A DNA stretch of 64,000 nucleotides, from positions 34,837-98,836 of the forward strand of contig JASANE010017517.1 of NCBI GenBank assembly GCA_030248225.1. Reading direction: 5' to 3'. The notes beneath the pieces are model-generated. The model worked only from the letters and a program-made list of their open reading frames with translations. It made no database searches and had not been told where the DNA came from. This stretch comes from Trileptium ribeirensis. Its lineage: Eukaryota > Nematoda > Enoplea > Enoplida > Thoracostomopsidae. The first letter of the stretch is position 1. Each line of letters starts with the position of its first letter. Below are positions 11,890-23,529 of the stretch, piece after piece. A program made the position numbers and the translations under genes.

Positions 11890-12365
11890 TCTAGTCGCCT
11901 ACAATAACTAAATAATCGTTATTGGGAACTTTTTTCAACGTGGCCTCACGCTCGCCATACAATTCGTCCTTTTTATTGTCCAGCATCGTGCGTGGGGGGC
12001 GTATTCGACAGTAACGGACATCTTCAATGACTTTGTTTTTTAGTGATATCATAACAATTCGACGGCTGACTAGTACATAGTTCTGGACCAAACGTGAGCA
12101 CCTAGGGGACACCATGATACCCACACCGTGAGTTTCACTTTCGTCTTCTGTACCAGGATAGAAGAAATCGGACGGCTCATTCGAGTACGCACCATCGTGT
12201 ACACGCATCAAAAATTCTTAGCACCATTTACTTACATCTATTCTGCGACTTTCCTTCAATCCGGTCAGAGCTCTGTGGTGGGAGGCAAGAACTTTCGCGA
12301 CTATTTTGTTCAGGTGCAGAGATTTGACGCAACGCGCGTACGTCCCATGTAGCTATTCGAATTTC
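11890..12365 (-). pseudogene. Endonuclease (EEP/AP type) fragment of the minus-strand RTE/CR1-like element
   Basis: Reading minus from 12365: TWDVRALRQI resembles the TWNVRTL start of these endonucleases. In the open frame 12211-11891, TEDESETHGVGIMVSP is followed by LVSRRIVMISL, KKDELYGEREATLKKVP and finally YLVIVGD. GD is the start of the GDFN catalytic motif, but the next codon is a stop. It is N-terminal to the RT at 6865-9070 and separated from it by the + element, so both belong to one interrupted copy. The domain's C-terminal half was not found. Confidence 0.75.
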
Positions 12366-13098
12366 GTTCTTCTTTTTTGTGAGTAGGGCTACTCACTCAT
12401 TTGTGATGTTGTCAAGCCAAATCCGACGCGCATCGGTTATCACGGATGCAGTAGCATTGTTTGAAATATAGATTTACATCTTTGATATAGGTTTTATGGA
12501 CAATATGCCGCACTGCGAGTCCAGCCATCCAATAGTGGAGAACGATACTCGATTTGCCGATATATGCAATCAGCTTAAGTAAAGCTCTCCGTTTCAGTTC
12601 TCTACGGTGTGGACGTTATGTGTTAGGCTTGACCAGGGCAATTGCTCGAATTTCATTGTAACATTTCAAGATAAGCTGAAGAATTAATAGTTCGAAGATA
12701 TCGGAATTTTTTATGGTTTAAATTTGAAGTTTACCGAACGCGAAACTTAACATTCACTAACGTGTTGGCAGGTTCATTTTCAAAATTTATTGCACAATAC
12801 TTACCATTGTTTATTGATCATAATAAAACAATGTCACTGTTTGATTAACATGGTCTCAACGCAATAGAAGAAATTCGTAGTTGATATACCGGCGATGCAA
12901 ATAAAACGCATAGATTTTTCTGTAAACTGTATTTCGTATCTGATACAACAAATTTAGTCTTATTTGTCATATTTTTATAATAACAGATGTAGCGCTACCA
13001 CTTCTGCGACCATCTGTGTTCGCTATGTTCTCCGAGACCATAATCCGGCCTAACAAGTCCGAAATAAATTTGTTTAGAATAGAATTTGTTATTAACAT
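12366..13098. other. No gene recognised
   Basis: AT-rich intronic DNA after the endonuclease fragment. No motif, tandem array or inverted repeat was recognised. Confidence 0.35.
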
Positions 13099-13485
13099 AA
13101 TCTGGGCTCTCCAAATTGGGTGCCTGGTATTTTTCGGCTCCCCTGGTTCAAAACAGGTGCCCCCGGTTCGTGCTCCCTGGCAAAATTTTGGTCTCCCGCG
13201 GTTCGTTGCCGCTAGGCAAATTTTTTGTTTCCAATGGATCCAAAGTATGTAAAATTTGATCAAAATTTGTGCTAAAATAGCGTTCTGAAGCCAAAAATTT
13301 CACAACATTTGTTAAAATTTGTTTCAAAATCATTTTCTCTCCATCAACAGCGTTTTGGTAGTGTTTCTGACACGATTTTAACTGTTTTTCTCTTAGCAGG
13401 CAAAATCAGGATCCCCCAGTTCGGAACTAGTGCCCCCTGGTTCATGCCTCCTTTCAAAATTTTCGGCGAATGGAGAGCCCAGATA
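13099..13485. mobile_element. Candidate MITE with 15-bp terminal inverted repeats
   Basis: AATCTGGGCTCTCCA at 13099-13113 is mirrored by TGGAGAGCCCAGAT at 13471-13484. The 390-bp interior is non-coding. It contains several blocks like CCCCTGGTTC and CAAAATTTTGG on both sides of the centre. Size and inverted ends fit a miniature DNA transposon. I could not settle the target duplication (TA is possible), so the superfamily is open. Confidence 0.5.
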
Positions 13486-14228
13486 ATAACATATAGATTT
13501 GCGGATATAGTGTTGCGTTTTGTAGTTGCGGGATTTTGACGTTCTTCTGGCAACAGGGGGCACTTAACGTTAGGTTTGACCTCTGATATGAGGGAGGGGA
13601 GCAGTTCAATACAGACAACATTTTATATAAACATATAAGTAGTATAATATTATATAATAAAAATAACAAGAATATTAACATTATAATTATTATGTAATCA
13701 GTGTTCCGACAGGGTACCAAATTTGTGGTAGTTGCGACCGCGAGTAAGGGTATTGGAAAATCCAAATAGGCGCCGCATTAAAATCAACTTTAACAACAGT
13801 CTTCTACATCGGCGGGAACAGCTTAATGTCAATTTTAATTGACGTAATCCGTTATTACCAGCGCTTCCTATTTATACTTGTGGTATGACGTGTATATTAA
13901 CCGTTATCAAATATTCACTGTCGCTACTGCAATTTGGTCCGCCATAAACTGTCTATTATCAAAAAATAGATAAAATGAAAGGTCACACTTAGCAATGAAG
14001 CTTAGGCAAGTAGGGGTCAGCCTTCTCTCCCTCTATTCCGTTAGTCAAATGTGTTGTTATATATATCAGTGTGTGCGTCAGTATAAGTGCATTTTATGAC
14101 TTAGCTCTGCAATAAATCTAAAATTTGCTGAAATTGCAGCATACTTTATTGCCTGGTCACAACTTTCAGAAAAATGGAGAGAGAAATTAGCGTAATTTCA
14201 AAGTGGGAAAGCAAAATTTTGTTCTATA
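13486..14228. other. No gene recognised
   Basis: AT-rich DNA with a TATTATATAATA-type low-complexity patch near 13620-13695. No feature is supported. Confidence 0.35.
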
Positions 14229-14410
14229 TGTAACAGATCAATGCTGGATTGTTACGAGATAAATTAATCCCGATCGCATCCTAATGGATAACATTTATGA
14301 ATTTTAGTCATTAAACCGCCGTTGGAACTAAACCGTCGAAGACAATGGTTTTGAAGGAAATCGAAGCCATTTCCGCACACCGATATGCGTCTAGAAGAGG
14401 TGCGAAATCC
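14229..14410 (+). repeat. Family A LTR-like repeat, 5' end fragment
   Basis: Starts TGTAACAGATCAATGCTGG. It is collinear with 39168-39245 and 48703-48850, including GTTACGAGATA and a later GAAATCGAAGCCATTTCCGC block that matches 48825-48845. It stops where a family B fragment begins. Confidence 0.6.
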
Positions 14411-14433
14411 CCGTGTTTACCCCCGTATGCAGA

Positions 14434-14700
14434 TGTAATAACGGTGACGCAGCTGCATGGCGCAACTTCCTAACACCATGCCCATACGACCCCGGCTGTC
14501 GTAACCTCAAGCGCGGACCGTGAATGCTAAAATCTTGACCCTATTCTTGGTCAGACCCAAGAAGCTACGGAGTTTAGCAGGCCGCAGGCGCACCAATTCG
14601 GACCCCGCCCGATTGGTTGCGCACGTGTCTAGTTTCTGGTATGATTTCTGAGGTCCCCCAGGGAGGCTAGCACCGACACCTGCTCACACGTCATGGAGCG
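14434..14700 (+). repeat. Family B LTR-like repeat fragment
   Basis: Begins TGTAATAACGGTGACGCAG. It includes CACCATGCCCATACGACCCC and GGAGTTTAGCAGGCCGCAGG. Related copies start at 63780 (+) and 25858 (-), and a piece lies at 38100-38440 (+). The TGTAATA start suggests an LTR, but no partner LTR or pol gene was found. Confidence 0.55.
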
Positions 14701-15510
14701 AACGGAATGTTGAGTCGGCTAGGGGCTTTGCCCCCTCGGCCGCGTACTGGGGAATTTTGGGGAACGGGGTATGGCCTAACATTTTTCGGTCAGTCGTCAG
14801 TGTGAAATGCATTCCTACTGGGGATACCTACAACGTTTACCTTCAAACTGGCGTAATGTTTCTGCAAGATTTTATTAGCCCGAACACCTATGTGCTGTAA
14901 AACAAGAGCCAAATATAACCGATATGAGCCCTTATTAACGTTCCCTGGGGAACGGCAAACACCTTAAGCTCAAGATTCAATTCTTAGAATTTGATCCGTC
15001 TTTTGTGTTCCAAATTGTTTTAGCTCAGTAGAATAGGAGAAATTTTAAGGGCTTCCCAATGTCCGACGGAGGCTAATCCCCCGTCCCTAATCTGCGTTTC
15101 TGTTCAAGCCCAACGGCATGGGCGTTGTACGATCAACGAAGCTACAAATTTGGAAACCAAAACAACAAACCATTGAGCAAGTCCCTATTTCAGTGGTGTG
15201 CACGTTCAAGAAAATTTTACTGTGGTCGACTCAGGAATATTCGATAACCCTAACTCAAAAGCAGCAAACAATGTAAAACCTGTACGAGAAGCGTCCATTT
15301 CAGTGTCTTACCTATGACCACCGGGAATCAGCAGGACTTCGACTTTGTCAGCTACAATTCATCACCGTCCCGGCGATCGCTCAGGATTCCCAAAACGGGA
15401 CTCGATTTGTGGAGGTTTGTCAACGAACCTACTTAACTGCCTATGAACGGCCTGTCACTGTTACATCCGTGAAAGTAAACCCCCATGATCCGTGATATTA
15501 CTTACAAACG

Positions 15511-15804
15511 TTGATCTGGGGCAGCATCGGCGGACCGCCTTCGCGAGACGAAAGACGTCTGCGAGGGTCCTCCATCGATCGATTCCCATTCCAAACCACA
15601 AAGCGAAAAACCACGAGAAAGATCAAAACAATGAAGCTTAACGCTAACTCAAAGCGTCGGAGCCGGTCAGTAGAGTCGACCGAACTCCGCGCTGCCGAAG
15701 TCGAACTGATTCCAAGATTCGACGCGTTGGTCGTAACCTCGAAACTTTCGCCTATAGTTAAGGATGGCGATTTTGTGGCCGTCCAATCATTGGCGATTTC
15801 TTGA
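15511..15804 (+). CDS. Small basic ORF, unknown
   Basis: A 97-codon open frame with no recognised family. Its N-terminal half is rich in Arg and Lys (KRKTTRKIKTMKL, SKRRSRS). The C-terminal half is mixed and hydrophobic (AEVELIPRFDALVV, KDGDFVAVQSL). Base composition is richer in GC than the neighbours. It lies between family B and family A LTR-like pieces, so a remnant of a retroelement Gag-like protein is possible. That is inference from position and charge only. Confidence 0.3.
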   Translation: MIWGSIGGPPSRDERRLRGSSIDRFPFQTTKRKTTRKIKTMKLNANSKRRSRSVESTELRAAEVELIPRFDALVVTSKLSPIVKDGDFVAVQSLAIS

Positions 15805-18270
15805 CGCCCACTTTTTGGGTTTTTTGTTCAGTGTCCAATTGGGGACACTTCCGGAAATTCAAATTTTGACGGCTACCGTAAGCCGTCGATGTCCCTAGAG
15901 AGAGTCGGCTTCAATTAAATTTGCCGACATCAAGTTTGAACCCTCCGAGTACTCGGAAGTTGACCATCTACACTTTTACCCCGTTCTTCTATGAAATTTT
16001 AGCTTTTAAGCTCAAATTTCCTGCAATTAGGACAGGATGTTCTTTGAAATTCAAATCCAACGCCCATGTTCTTAAGACAACATCCGGTCCCAAGATGTTT
16101 TGATCACCACACAATTCCTCGTAATGTCCTCAAAAGTTGCAATCTGTCCCATCTTTTGGACTGTTTAAGCTTTCCTGCCTTAATTGGGTCGGCAAACAAC
16201 GACATCTCCTTTGTGGTCTTGATATGTCGCTCGTCGATTCGACTCAATCCCGTTGTGGATGGTGGCCCTAGTCGCGAGGACACCTCAAAAATTCGAGAAA
16301 ACCAATTTCGATTATGATCTCTAACTGATCTAACTGATTCCCACATGTCCCATGGGGGAACCAATGACGGGAATCAACCCATTTCGAGGCTGGAGGGAGA
16401 ACATCCTCCAGGGGACTCCTAGCGGGATGGGGGCCCTACTCTAAGGCGCCAAAAACCCACGAGAGTGGCCTTAAACGCACCCCCGTCCCTTCTAATCATC
16501 AGCGTCCTGTCCGTCCGTAAAACTCTTAAATTTTAGCTCGTTTTGTACGTCGTGTCCTTGTCCGTCCGTTCTTATGTTATGTCCTCACGTATATAGTTCT
16601 ATATATATATATGTTCCATACTAAATGTGAACAAACATTTACGCCTAATATGACATTAGTTAGAAAACAGTATCAGTGGTTTCAAGGAGCTTTCGAGAGT
16701 ATCGTTGAGTTTGGGTTTCTTATTTCTTATTATATGTTCCATACATATATCTACACACATACATACATACAAACACTCACGCTATACACATTAGACATGA
16801 TGGCGTCCTGAGCGACAGAAAGGTCGCTCAGGATAAATACGAACTCACAACACGCCAACAACAAGAACACGACGACAAAGAAGACCGACCAAGAATGCCG
16901 GTTAGAGAGAGAACGACGACAAGAAAATAAAAGGACAGCGAGCACACGATGAGGGTGTGGGCATGGAAACGGGACAAGGGGAATCCCGGGGGATTTTCGA
17001 GGGGCTGGGGTTAGATTCGGGCCCAGGACGAAGAATGGAGTCGATCGGTACCAAACATGAGGGTGGAAGTCGTAATAGCGGGTCGGAACCCACCTATGGG
17101 TTCTGATGTACATAAGTATGGGGAGCGGGCTCTCCTGTGTTAACAGTTGGGTGGAACGATGCCCGCCGGGTACCGTTGGACTCGCCGTCAAACGTCGATT
17201 CAAATGAGGGGTGATATCGCTGCCGGAGCGGCAGGGGTAAAAATGGTGCTAAAATTATAACGATTAGAGAGAGTAACGGTTACGGTAGGGGCGCTTTCGC
17301 CGGCTGTCCCGGGTTAACGGGGCGGCGGACCGTGACCCGCCGGGTATTTTTGGAGATGTCGCGTCGAGGGGCGGTTCGCCCATTTTGGAGTTGAGAGGAA
17401 AATCTCGAATCATCTGTGCCCACTAGTGGTTGGCAACAGAGATTTAGGCACCTTTGAGTGACTACAGCGGGGATTCGGGCAGGGGTCTGGCCACGTCGTT
17501 GGACTCACCTAGTCACCATGTACAAAACGAGGGGTCGCATACACCGGTTCAGAAGTGGGGTAGGACAAAGAGGACGAAAAAAGGTGGGGACTTGCATCAG
17601 TCACATGTTACAACGGGGAGCTAAGGAAACGGGGCGATTTCGCCTGAAATAGTTGTCCAAGGGGTACACACATATATATACTTATATAGTCTGTAATAAA
17701 TATGTGGAAAGTAACAGTCCGGATTATGCTTTGACAATCCAACTTAGCGTAAGTAGCGATTGTTTCTACACAATATAAGTGAGGTTCGGGCGTTGTCCGG
17801 GGCGATTATAGTGTCCAACAATAGTCCCCAAAATGTTCTACCCACCTGCTCCGGTTATGCCCGGATGATACTGCCCTATACGGGAGCGGGCCATCAAATT
17901 AACCCGGTATCCGTCGTTCTTTGTAAGCTCGAAAGCTACCATACGTGTAAAGCTAGTTGGTAGTGAATGGTGATTTCCCGTGACCATTGCTTAATATAAA
18001 ACTAAAACCAAGTAGACTTAATATTTTTGATTCCTGTCTTAATAAACTTGTTAACTTGAACGTGCAGCCAGGGGCCTCCTATTCCCGGACGGTCATAATC
18101 GTCAAAGTTTTAACGTATAGTGGCCGCTGATTGGGGTTCGACGTGATTCCATGTTTCTGTCGGGAGGGGATCCATGTTCAGTCTTACGCGTTGGTTGAAG
18201 CAGCTCAATTCTCCCTAATGCCGTCAAATAACAACACTCGTCCCGGTAAGAATTCGACAAACATAATGTC
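15805..18270. other. Mixed LTR-like and low-complexity DNA
   Basis: Contains a direct repeat of TATATGTTCCATAC (16608 and 16734), an ACATACATACATACA microsatellite near 16762, and a GC-rich stretch at 16900-17660. At about 17670-17695 is TATATATACTTATATAG followed by AATAAA, as in an LTR. The open frames here (16751-17203 -, 17458-17652 +) have no recognisable motif. Probably retroelement non-coding sequence. Confidence 0.35.
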
Positions 18271-18281
18271 AGATATACACA

Positions 18282-18555
18282 CGGCATAATTCACAACAGT
18301 TTTATAAAAGGAACCATGAATCATATACGGCATAATTCACAACAGTTTTATAAAAGGAACCATGAATGATATACGCATAATTCACAACAGTTTAAAAAAA
18401 GGAACCATGAATGATATACGGCATAATTCACAACAGTTTTATTAAGGAACCATGAATGATATACGGCATAATTCACAAAAGTTTTATAAAAGGAAGCATA
18501 AACGATATACGGCATAACTCACATTTTCTATAAAAGAACCATAAATGATACATAC
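18282..18555. repeat. 47-bp minisatellite, about six copies
   Basis: Unit GGCATAATTCACAACAG followed by TTTTATAAAAGGAACCATGAATGATATAC. Copies start near 18282, 18329, 18374, 18420, 18465 and 18511. They are direct repeats with small indels and no unique spacers. Confidence 0.85.
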
Positions 18556-18699
18556 TTTATAAATCGAACCATGCTTACTCCGTTTATTTTGCAACGTGGT
18601 TCTGCGTGATTCTGGAGCTGGAATCATGAAAACGCTCGTAACGGGGCCGGAACGGACCTGTTACACAGAAACTGGTCGTTTGTCACCTTACTTATGGTG

Positions 18700-19893
18700 G
18701 TTATGCGTATCATAGATCGTGGATCCTTATACAACCATTACGTATTGCCAACCATGAATAGCTATACTCGACATTCTCGCTATATATTTAGGTATTTTCC
18801 AATATTTTGGTCTGCATCGCCGACGTTTCTTTGATCATCACGGGTCGATATTGGAAGTGTATTATGATAACATGTTCACCGTATTATTGTTGTTGTTATT
18901 CCTCGTATCGTATCATCTGTATTTGCTATAAAGGCTCCCTGTTATACGTAGTTTGTACTGTATTACAATGACAGTATTTATTGTGGTATACATGATTCAT
19001 GCCGTCGTTCTCGCATAAAATAGAAAGCATGATTGATTGTAGTGACCATTGTATTTGATTCACACAGTTACCATTGTCTTACTATTATATATATATAACC
19101 GATATTACGATTGTACTGATCCATCACGCATAGTTATACCATCGTTACCTTATATATATATAATTGTGTTACCATGCTTGTATTGATTTCTGAGCATCCA
19201 TGTTTTTGTTATAGCCATAAAGGCACATAAATACATATTTCGTCGTATTTTAACGCTGTTATTACGATCATTGTTGTAATTTGCTGTATCCTTGGTTCGA
19301 GTGAAATTCGTGATTTTGAGCATGTAGTTATATATTTATTGTAGGTACGATAGATTGGGTTTGGTGACACCTTGCCAAACGAGTAGAATGGTATGACTCC
19401 CCAAATATACCCGATAATGGTTAGGAAATTAATTTGCCCCGTGCGATATAATTAAAGGAAATTTAGCCCAAATTTAACAAAAAGATTGGTCGTGACAGAA
19501 ACCCATCACGACCATCCTCACAAGTGAGGACCAGGAAAAGATGTGGCTGCTCCTTCTATAGCGAACAGCAATTGAGGAAAATTTCTGAAAATTATAAGTC
19601 AGAATTTCTGATATTAAAATTACCAGTGTTGAAAGTTAAGAAGTACAGTGGTAAATTGTAAAGATAAGTAAAATATCTGCTACCAGCGTTCATTTTCGCT
19701 GGTTAAGTTAGCTGATAAAATGTAATTTAAAATGTTAATTCGTTAAATCCAACACGAAAATATGCCCATCACCCCTCGCAGAGGCCACCCCTAACCCGCT
19801 AGAGTCGTCTAAATAGTAATTATTCATCGAAATATACGATGGGCTCACCCAAGAGTTCAGTTCCCCTTTTTGTCTGAAAATGGAGGTGTTACA
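18700..19893 (+). repeat. Family A LTR-like repeat, 3' portion
   Basis: Collinear but diverged with 41183-42402 and 48930-49945. Shared blocks include GTCTGCATCGCCGACG (18814), CATCACGACCATCCTCACAAGTGAGGACC (19503-19531), and TACCAGCGTTCATTTTCGCTGG near 19681. It ends GTGTTACA at 19893. The start TGTAACA and the end TGTTACA of this family are inverted repeats, as expected for an LTR. Confidence 0.6.
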
Positions 19894-20072
19894 TATCTAA
19901 GTACTCGGCTGGGAGAACCGAGTCTGATTCCGAGGCAAGTCTGGCACTCTGGATCCATTCGGGAATTGGAGCCTTAATTCGTTCTTTGCCCCACGCTTGT
20001 TTACATAGCAGTGTCTTGTTTAGAAGGACGCTGAGCCCAAATACATAAGTATATATGTTGATATGCATGCTT

Positions 20073-20780
20073 CAGGGAGTAACCGGAATTCCGCTTCCGG
20101 CGAAAATCATGTTCCGGTTGCGGTTCCGGCAAAAAGCAAAAACAATACCGGAACCGGCATTAGGGTTTAAAAATTTTGTTTGAAATTTTCCACATTTGCT
20201 GCTTCATCTGCGATCCAAACATATGCAATATATATTATACAATGATCAAGCTCCAATACAACCAAGCAAAAGAAAAGATTAACTAAGTAATTTGCGATGT
20301 GAAACGTAAGTAGGGCACATAATTTCAGTAGGAATTTTTCATAATAGCCTGCAGGAGTTTGTTAACAAATCAAAGCCAGCTCGATGCTTGTAGCAGCTAT
20401 TTTACACATTCAGATGTCTGCGGGGTACTACGTTCGAATTAAACCTGTCCAACTCGGTAACAGAGTATGGCTTACGTAAAAGTACTTAGCGTGTGCTTGG
20501 CTTACATAAATTGCGTCAAGCACCAACCAGTGCCCTTGTAAACTTGATAAACAAAATTGAAGTAGAAGCGCCAGCCTAAATTGAAGTGAACTAACATCTG
20601 CAACGCAGCGAGAAACTGCTTTCTTGGCAATGAACTGTATTTATTGAAACTGTGCTGGCGGCATCACAGTTTGTCTCATTTATAGCATTGTGATTAGAAA
20701 GTTATCATCATTATCATCTAATTGACGGGCGCTGTTTGTCCAACGCTAGCCTAAATAGTGCTTCTGACCACTGATCAGGG
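20073..20780 (-). mobile_element. Partial inverted copy of the hAT-like element
   Basis: Reverse complement of 22291-22967, from the terminal CAGGGAGTAACCGGAATTCC to CAACGCTAGCCTAAATAGTG. Matching internal landmarks include CCTGCAGGAGTTTGTTAACA (20350) and TTATCATCATTATCATC (20703). The left end has the terminal repeat but no duplication matching its other side, so this copy is truncated or rearranged. With 22291-22967 it makes a palindrome with arms of about 0.7 kb. Confidence 0.75.
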
Positions 20781-20954
20781 TTTCGGGGTCAGAGGTCAAA
20801 AAGGGTTTTTACCCCATTTTAGTTCTTTATCTTATCTTTCGATTTTATTTCTCTGGTTGATTTTATTTCATAGTAGAATAATATATGCCGATGTCACTTT
20901 TTGTTTTTTCGATTAAAGCTCCCGTTCTGTTGTAGTTACGGGGTTTGAGGTATG

Positions 20955-21725
20955 GTACACTTGTAGTTCCTCCGCCCAAAGCTAGAAAATTTGTTCTGAC
21001 GTTCTGGGTAGCTGAAAAGTTACACTTGGCTGCTTTTGGTCGTGTGAAATGCATTACTGGTGTTCGTTCTGCTCCGCGAGCCACTGCTTTGTAGGTACAG
21101 GGGTATGGCACCCCCATTGTTCAGAGTGAGTGGTCAAAATGAGGGTTTTTACCCCGTTTTAGCACCCTTCATGGAAGCAACGTTATTTTTATTTTAACTT
21201 TCGAATTTTTTTCTGGTTGTAACGTTGTAACGTAACGCGCCTCAGGGTTACTTGGGTCCTTTTTTGTGCAAAAATACTTAAATGCACGAAAGGACATCTA
21301 TGTTGTCATTCTATTCTGTTTAATCGAGCTGCACTTCACTAGTTAATGGTAGTAGTACACTTGTAGTTCCTCGGCCCAAAACTAGAAAATTTGTTCTGAC
21401 GTCCTGGGCGGCTGAAAAGTTACACTTGGCAGTTTTTGGTCGTGAGAAATGCTGTTCTGTAGGTACAGGGGTATGGCACCGCCGTGGTTCTGAGTGAGTG
21501 GTCGAAATGAGGGTTTTTACCCCATTTTAGCACCCTTCATGGAAGCAAGGTTATTTTTATTTTAACTTTCGAATTTTTTTCTGGTTGTAACGTTGTAACG
21601 TAACGCCCCTCAGGGTTACTTGGGTCCTTTTTTGTGAAAAAATATATAATGCACGAAAGGACATCTGTGTTGCCATTCTATTCTGTTCAATCGAGCTGCA
21701 CTTCACTAGTTAATGCTATTCACCG
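20955..21725. repeat. Direct duplication of a segment of about 0.4 kb
   Basis: The segment from GTACACTTGTAGTTCCTC (20955) to CACTTCACTAGTTAATG is repeated from 21355. The second copy lacks about 37 bp. A third partial copy of GGTCAAAAAGGGTTTTTACCCC lies at 20795. It sits between the two hAT arms. The minus frame at 20863-21117 has no recognised motif. Confidence 0.75.
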
Positions 21726-21810
21726 TGCACTACTTTGATTTCGGCAACAAAAATGGAAAGATTCAATTTTTTATTACGCCAGCGTTCAACAATTTGGGTT
21801 TACGTAATAT

Positions 21811-22967
21811 CAGGGAATAACCGGAACCGAAAGTTGCCGGAACCGGAACCAGCAACCGGAACCGTCCATTTAAACCGTATCCGGAACCGGAACCGGGTCT
21901 TCGAAATTTATATATAGTAAAACAGATGTAGGAAGAAATGAAGGTATAGTGGATTTAAAATGTATTAAAAATAACTTTTACATTAAACTTAATGTTTTGC
22001 GATGGTATTATTGCCTTTCTGAAACTTAGAGACTGAGGAAGCTAATAATGTTTATCGATCAAATATGTCGATTTTTGGACACCCGGAGCAAAAAATGCCT
22101 TCCACTATACACCATTGCGTATACTGCGTCAAACGTCAAATTGAATGTGCTTACAACTCATGGAGCGTAAAATAAACATTTTTGCTCTATCTCCAGTCGC
22201 CTCTCTTTTCTACATTTGTTACATGTTGTGCTGTAGGAAACTTGAAATTATTGGTTTATACTGAGAAAAATAATAGAAGGTAATTTTCTGATCAGGTACA
22301 CTGTTTAGGTTAGCGTTGGACAAACAGTGTCCGTAAGTTAGATGATAATGATGATAACTTTCCAATCAGAATGCTATAAATGAGACACACTGTGATGCTG
22401 CTCGCACAGTGTCAATAAATACAGTTCTTTGCCAAGAAAGCAGTTTCTAGCTGCGTTGCAGAGTAACGTTAGCTTACTTTAATTTAGACTTATTTACCAA
22501 GTTTACAAGCGCATTGGCGGGTTCTTGAAGCACTTTATGTTAGCCAAGCAAACCCTAAGTACTTCTGCGTAAGCCATACTTTGTTACAGAATTGGACCGG
22601 TTTAATTGAAACGTACCGCACAGGCTTCTGTGTGTAAAATAGCTGCTACAAGCAACGACCTGGCTTTGATTTGTTAACAAACTCCTGCAGGTTATTATGA
22701 AAAATTCCTACTGAAATTATGTGCCCTACTTACGTTTAAAACGGCAAATTGCTTAATTAATCTTTTCTTTTGCTTGGTTGTATTGGAGCTTGATCATTGT
22801 ATAATATATATTAAGTTATATTTGGATCACAGATGAAGCAAAAAACGTGGAAAATTTCAAACAAACTTTTTAAACCGGAATTCCGGTTCCGGTATGGTTT
22901 TTGCCCTTTTCCGGAACCGCCACTGGAACACGATTTTCGCCGGAACCGGAATTCCGTTTACTCCCTG
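21811..22967 (+). mobile_element. Non-autonomous hAT-like DNA transposon with 8-bp target duplication
   Basis: Starts CAGGGAATAACCGGAACC and ends GGAATTCCGTTTACTCCCTG. The two ends are imperfect inverted repeats rich in CCGGAACCGG. CGTAATAT flanks both sides (21803-21810 and 22968-22975), an exact 8-bp target-site duplication. CAGGG ends and 8-bp duplications are typical of the hAT superfamily. The 1157-bp interior has no transposase. Confidence 0.85.
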
Positions 22968-23114
22968 CGTAATATATATGGTGTAGGTAGTTCTCAATTG
23001 CTGATACGCAAGCGTGTAGCTACTACGGTTTCTGTAACAGCTGCGGCGCATAGATGTGATTTTTCGATACACCGTCATGCGGCAATATATGCGTGCAACT
23101 TTAAACAATGTTGT

Positions 23115-23253
23115 TACAATCAGTGTAACATCAATTGATATAGATATGATAATATTATCAGTCGCTACAAGCTTAGTGCAACAGCTATTTTCGAGCGATG
23201 CTTGTTGCGACTGATAACATTATCATTACAATGTAACGACAATTGCAGTGTAA
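23115..23253. repeat. Long imperfect hairpin (MITE-like)
   Basis: The left arm (CAGTGTAACATCAATTG ... TTATCAGTCGCTACAAGC) is mirrored by GCTTGTTGCGACTGATAACATTATCA ... CAATTGCAGTGTAAC. Arms are about 50 bp with GTTACACTG-type ends. Probably a very small DNA-transposon derivative. Confidence 0.55.
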
Positions 23254-23437
23254 CTAGTACTGCCGTTCTCGCGTAACCATGTGCAGTGAGTGCACGCATC
23301 TTAATGTGACCGACGCATTAGGTTTTGGTTTAGCTTTACCATAGATTTTCAGCATATTTGAGTTTTGTCTCTCTGGATATTCACATCAACGCTAACGGAG
23401 TCTCGAAACTCTGATACGCTGCCGCTGCAGTGGAAAT

Positions 23438-23467
23438 ATCAAATTTACCAGAGCTGGTAAATTTGAT
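23438..23467. repeat. Perfect 14-bp stem inverted repeat
   Basis: ATCAAATTTACCAG, 2-base centre AG, then CTGGTAAATTTGAT. It is flanked by weaker symmetry (GCCGCTGCAGTGG and GGCAGTGGC). Function unknown. Confidence 0.7.
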
Positions 23468-23529
23468 GGCAGTGGCAACAATTTTAGTATCTAAATCTAG
23501 CGATATCGCAAAGAGCGATATCGGGTCCT

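Noticed and set aside
18282..18555. Regular short repeats resembling a CRISPR array
   Set aside because: Units are contiguous 47-bp direct repeats without unique spacers, in animal intron DNA. It is a minisatellite.
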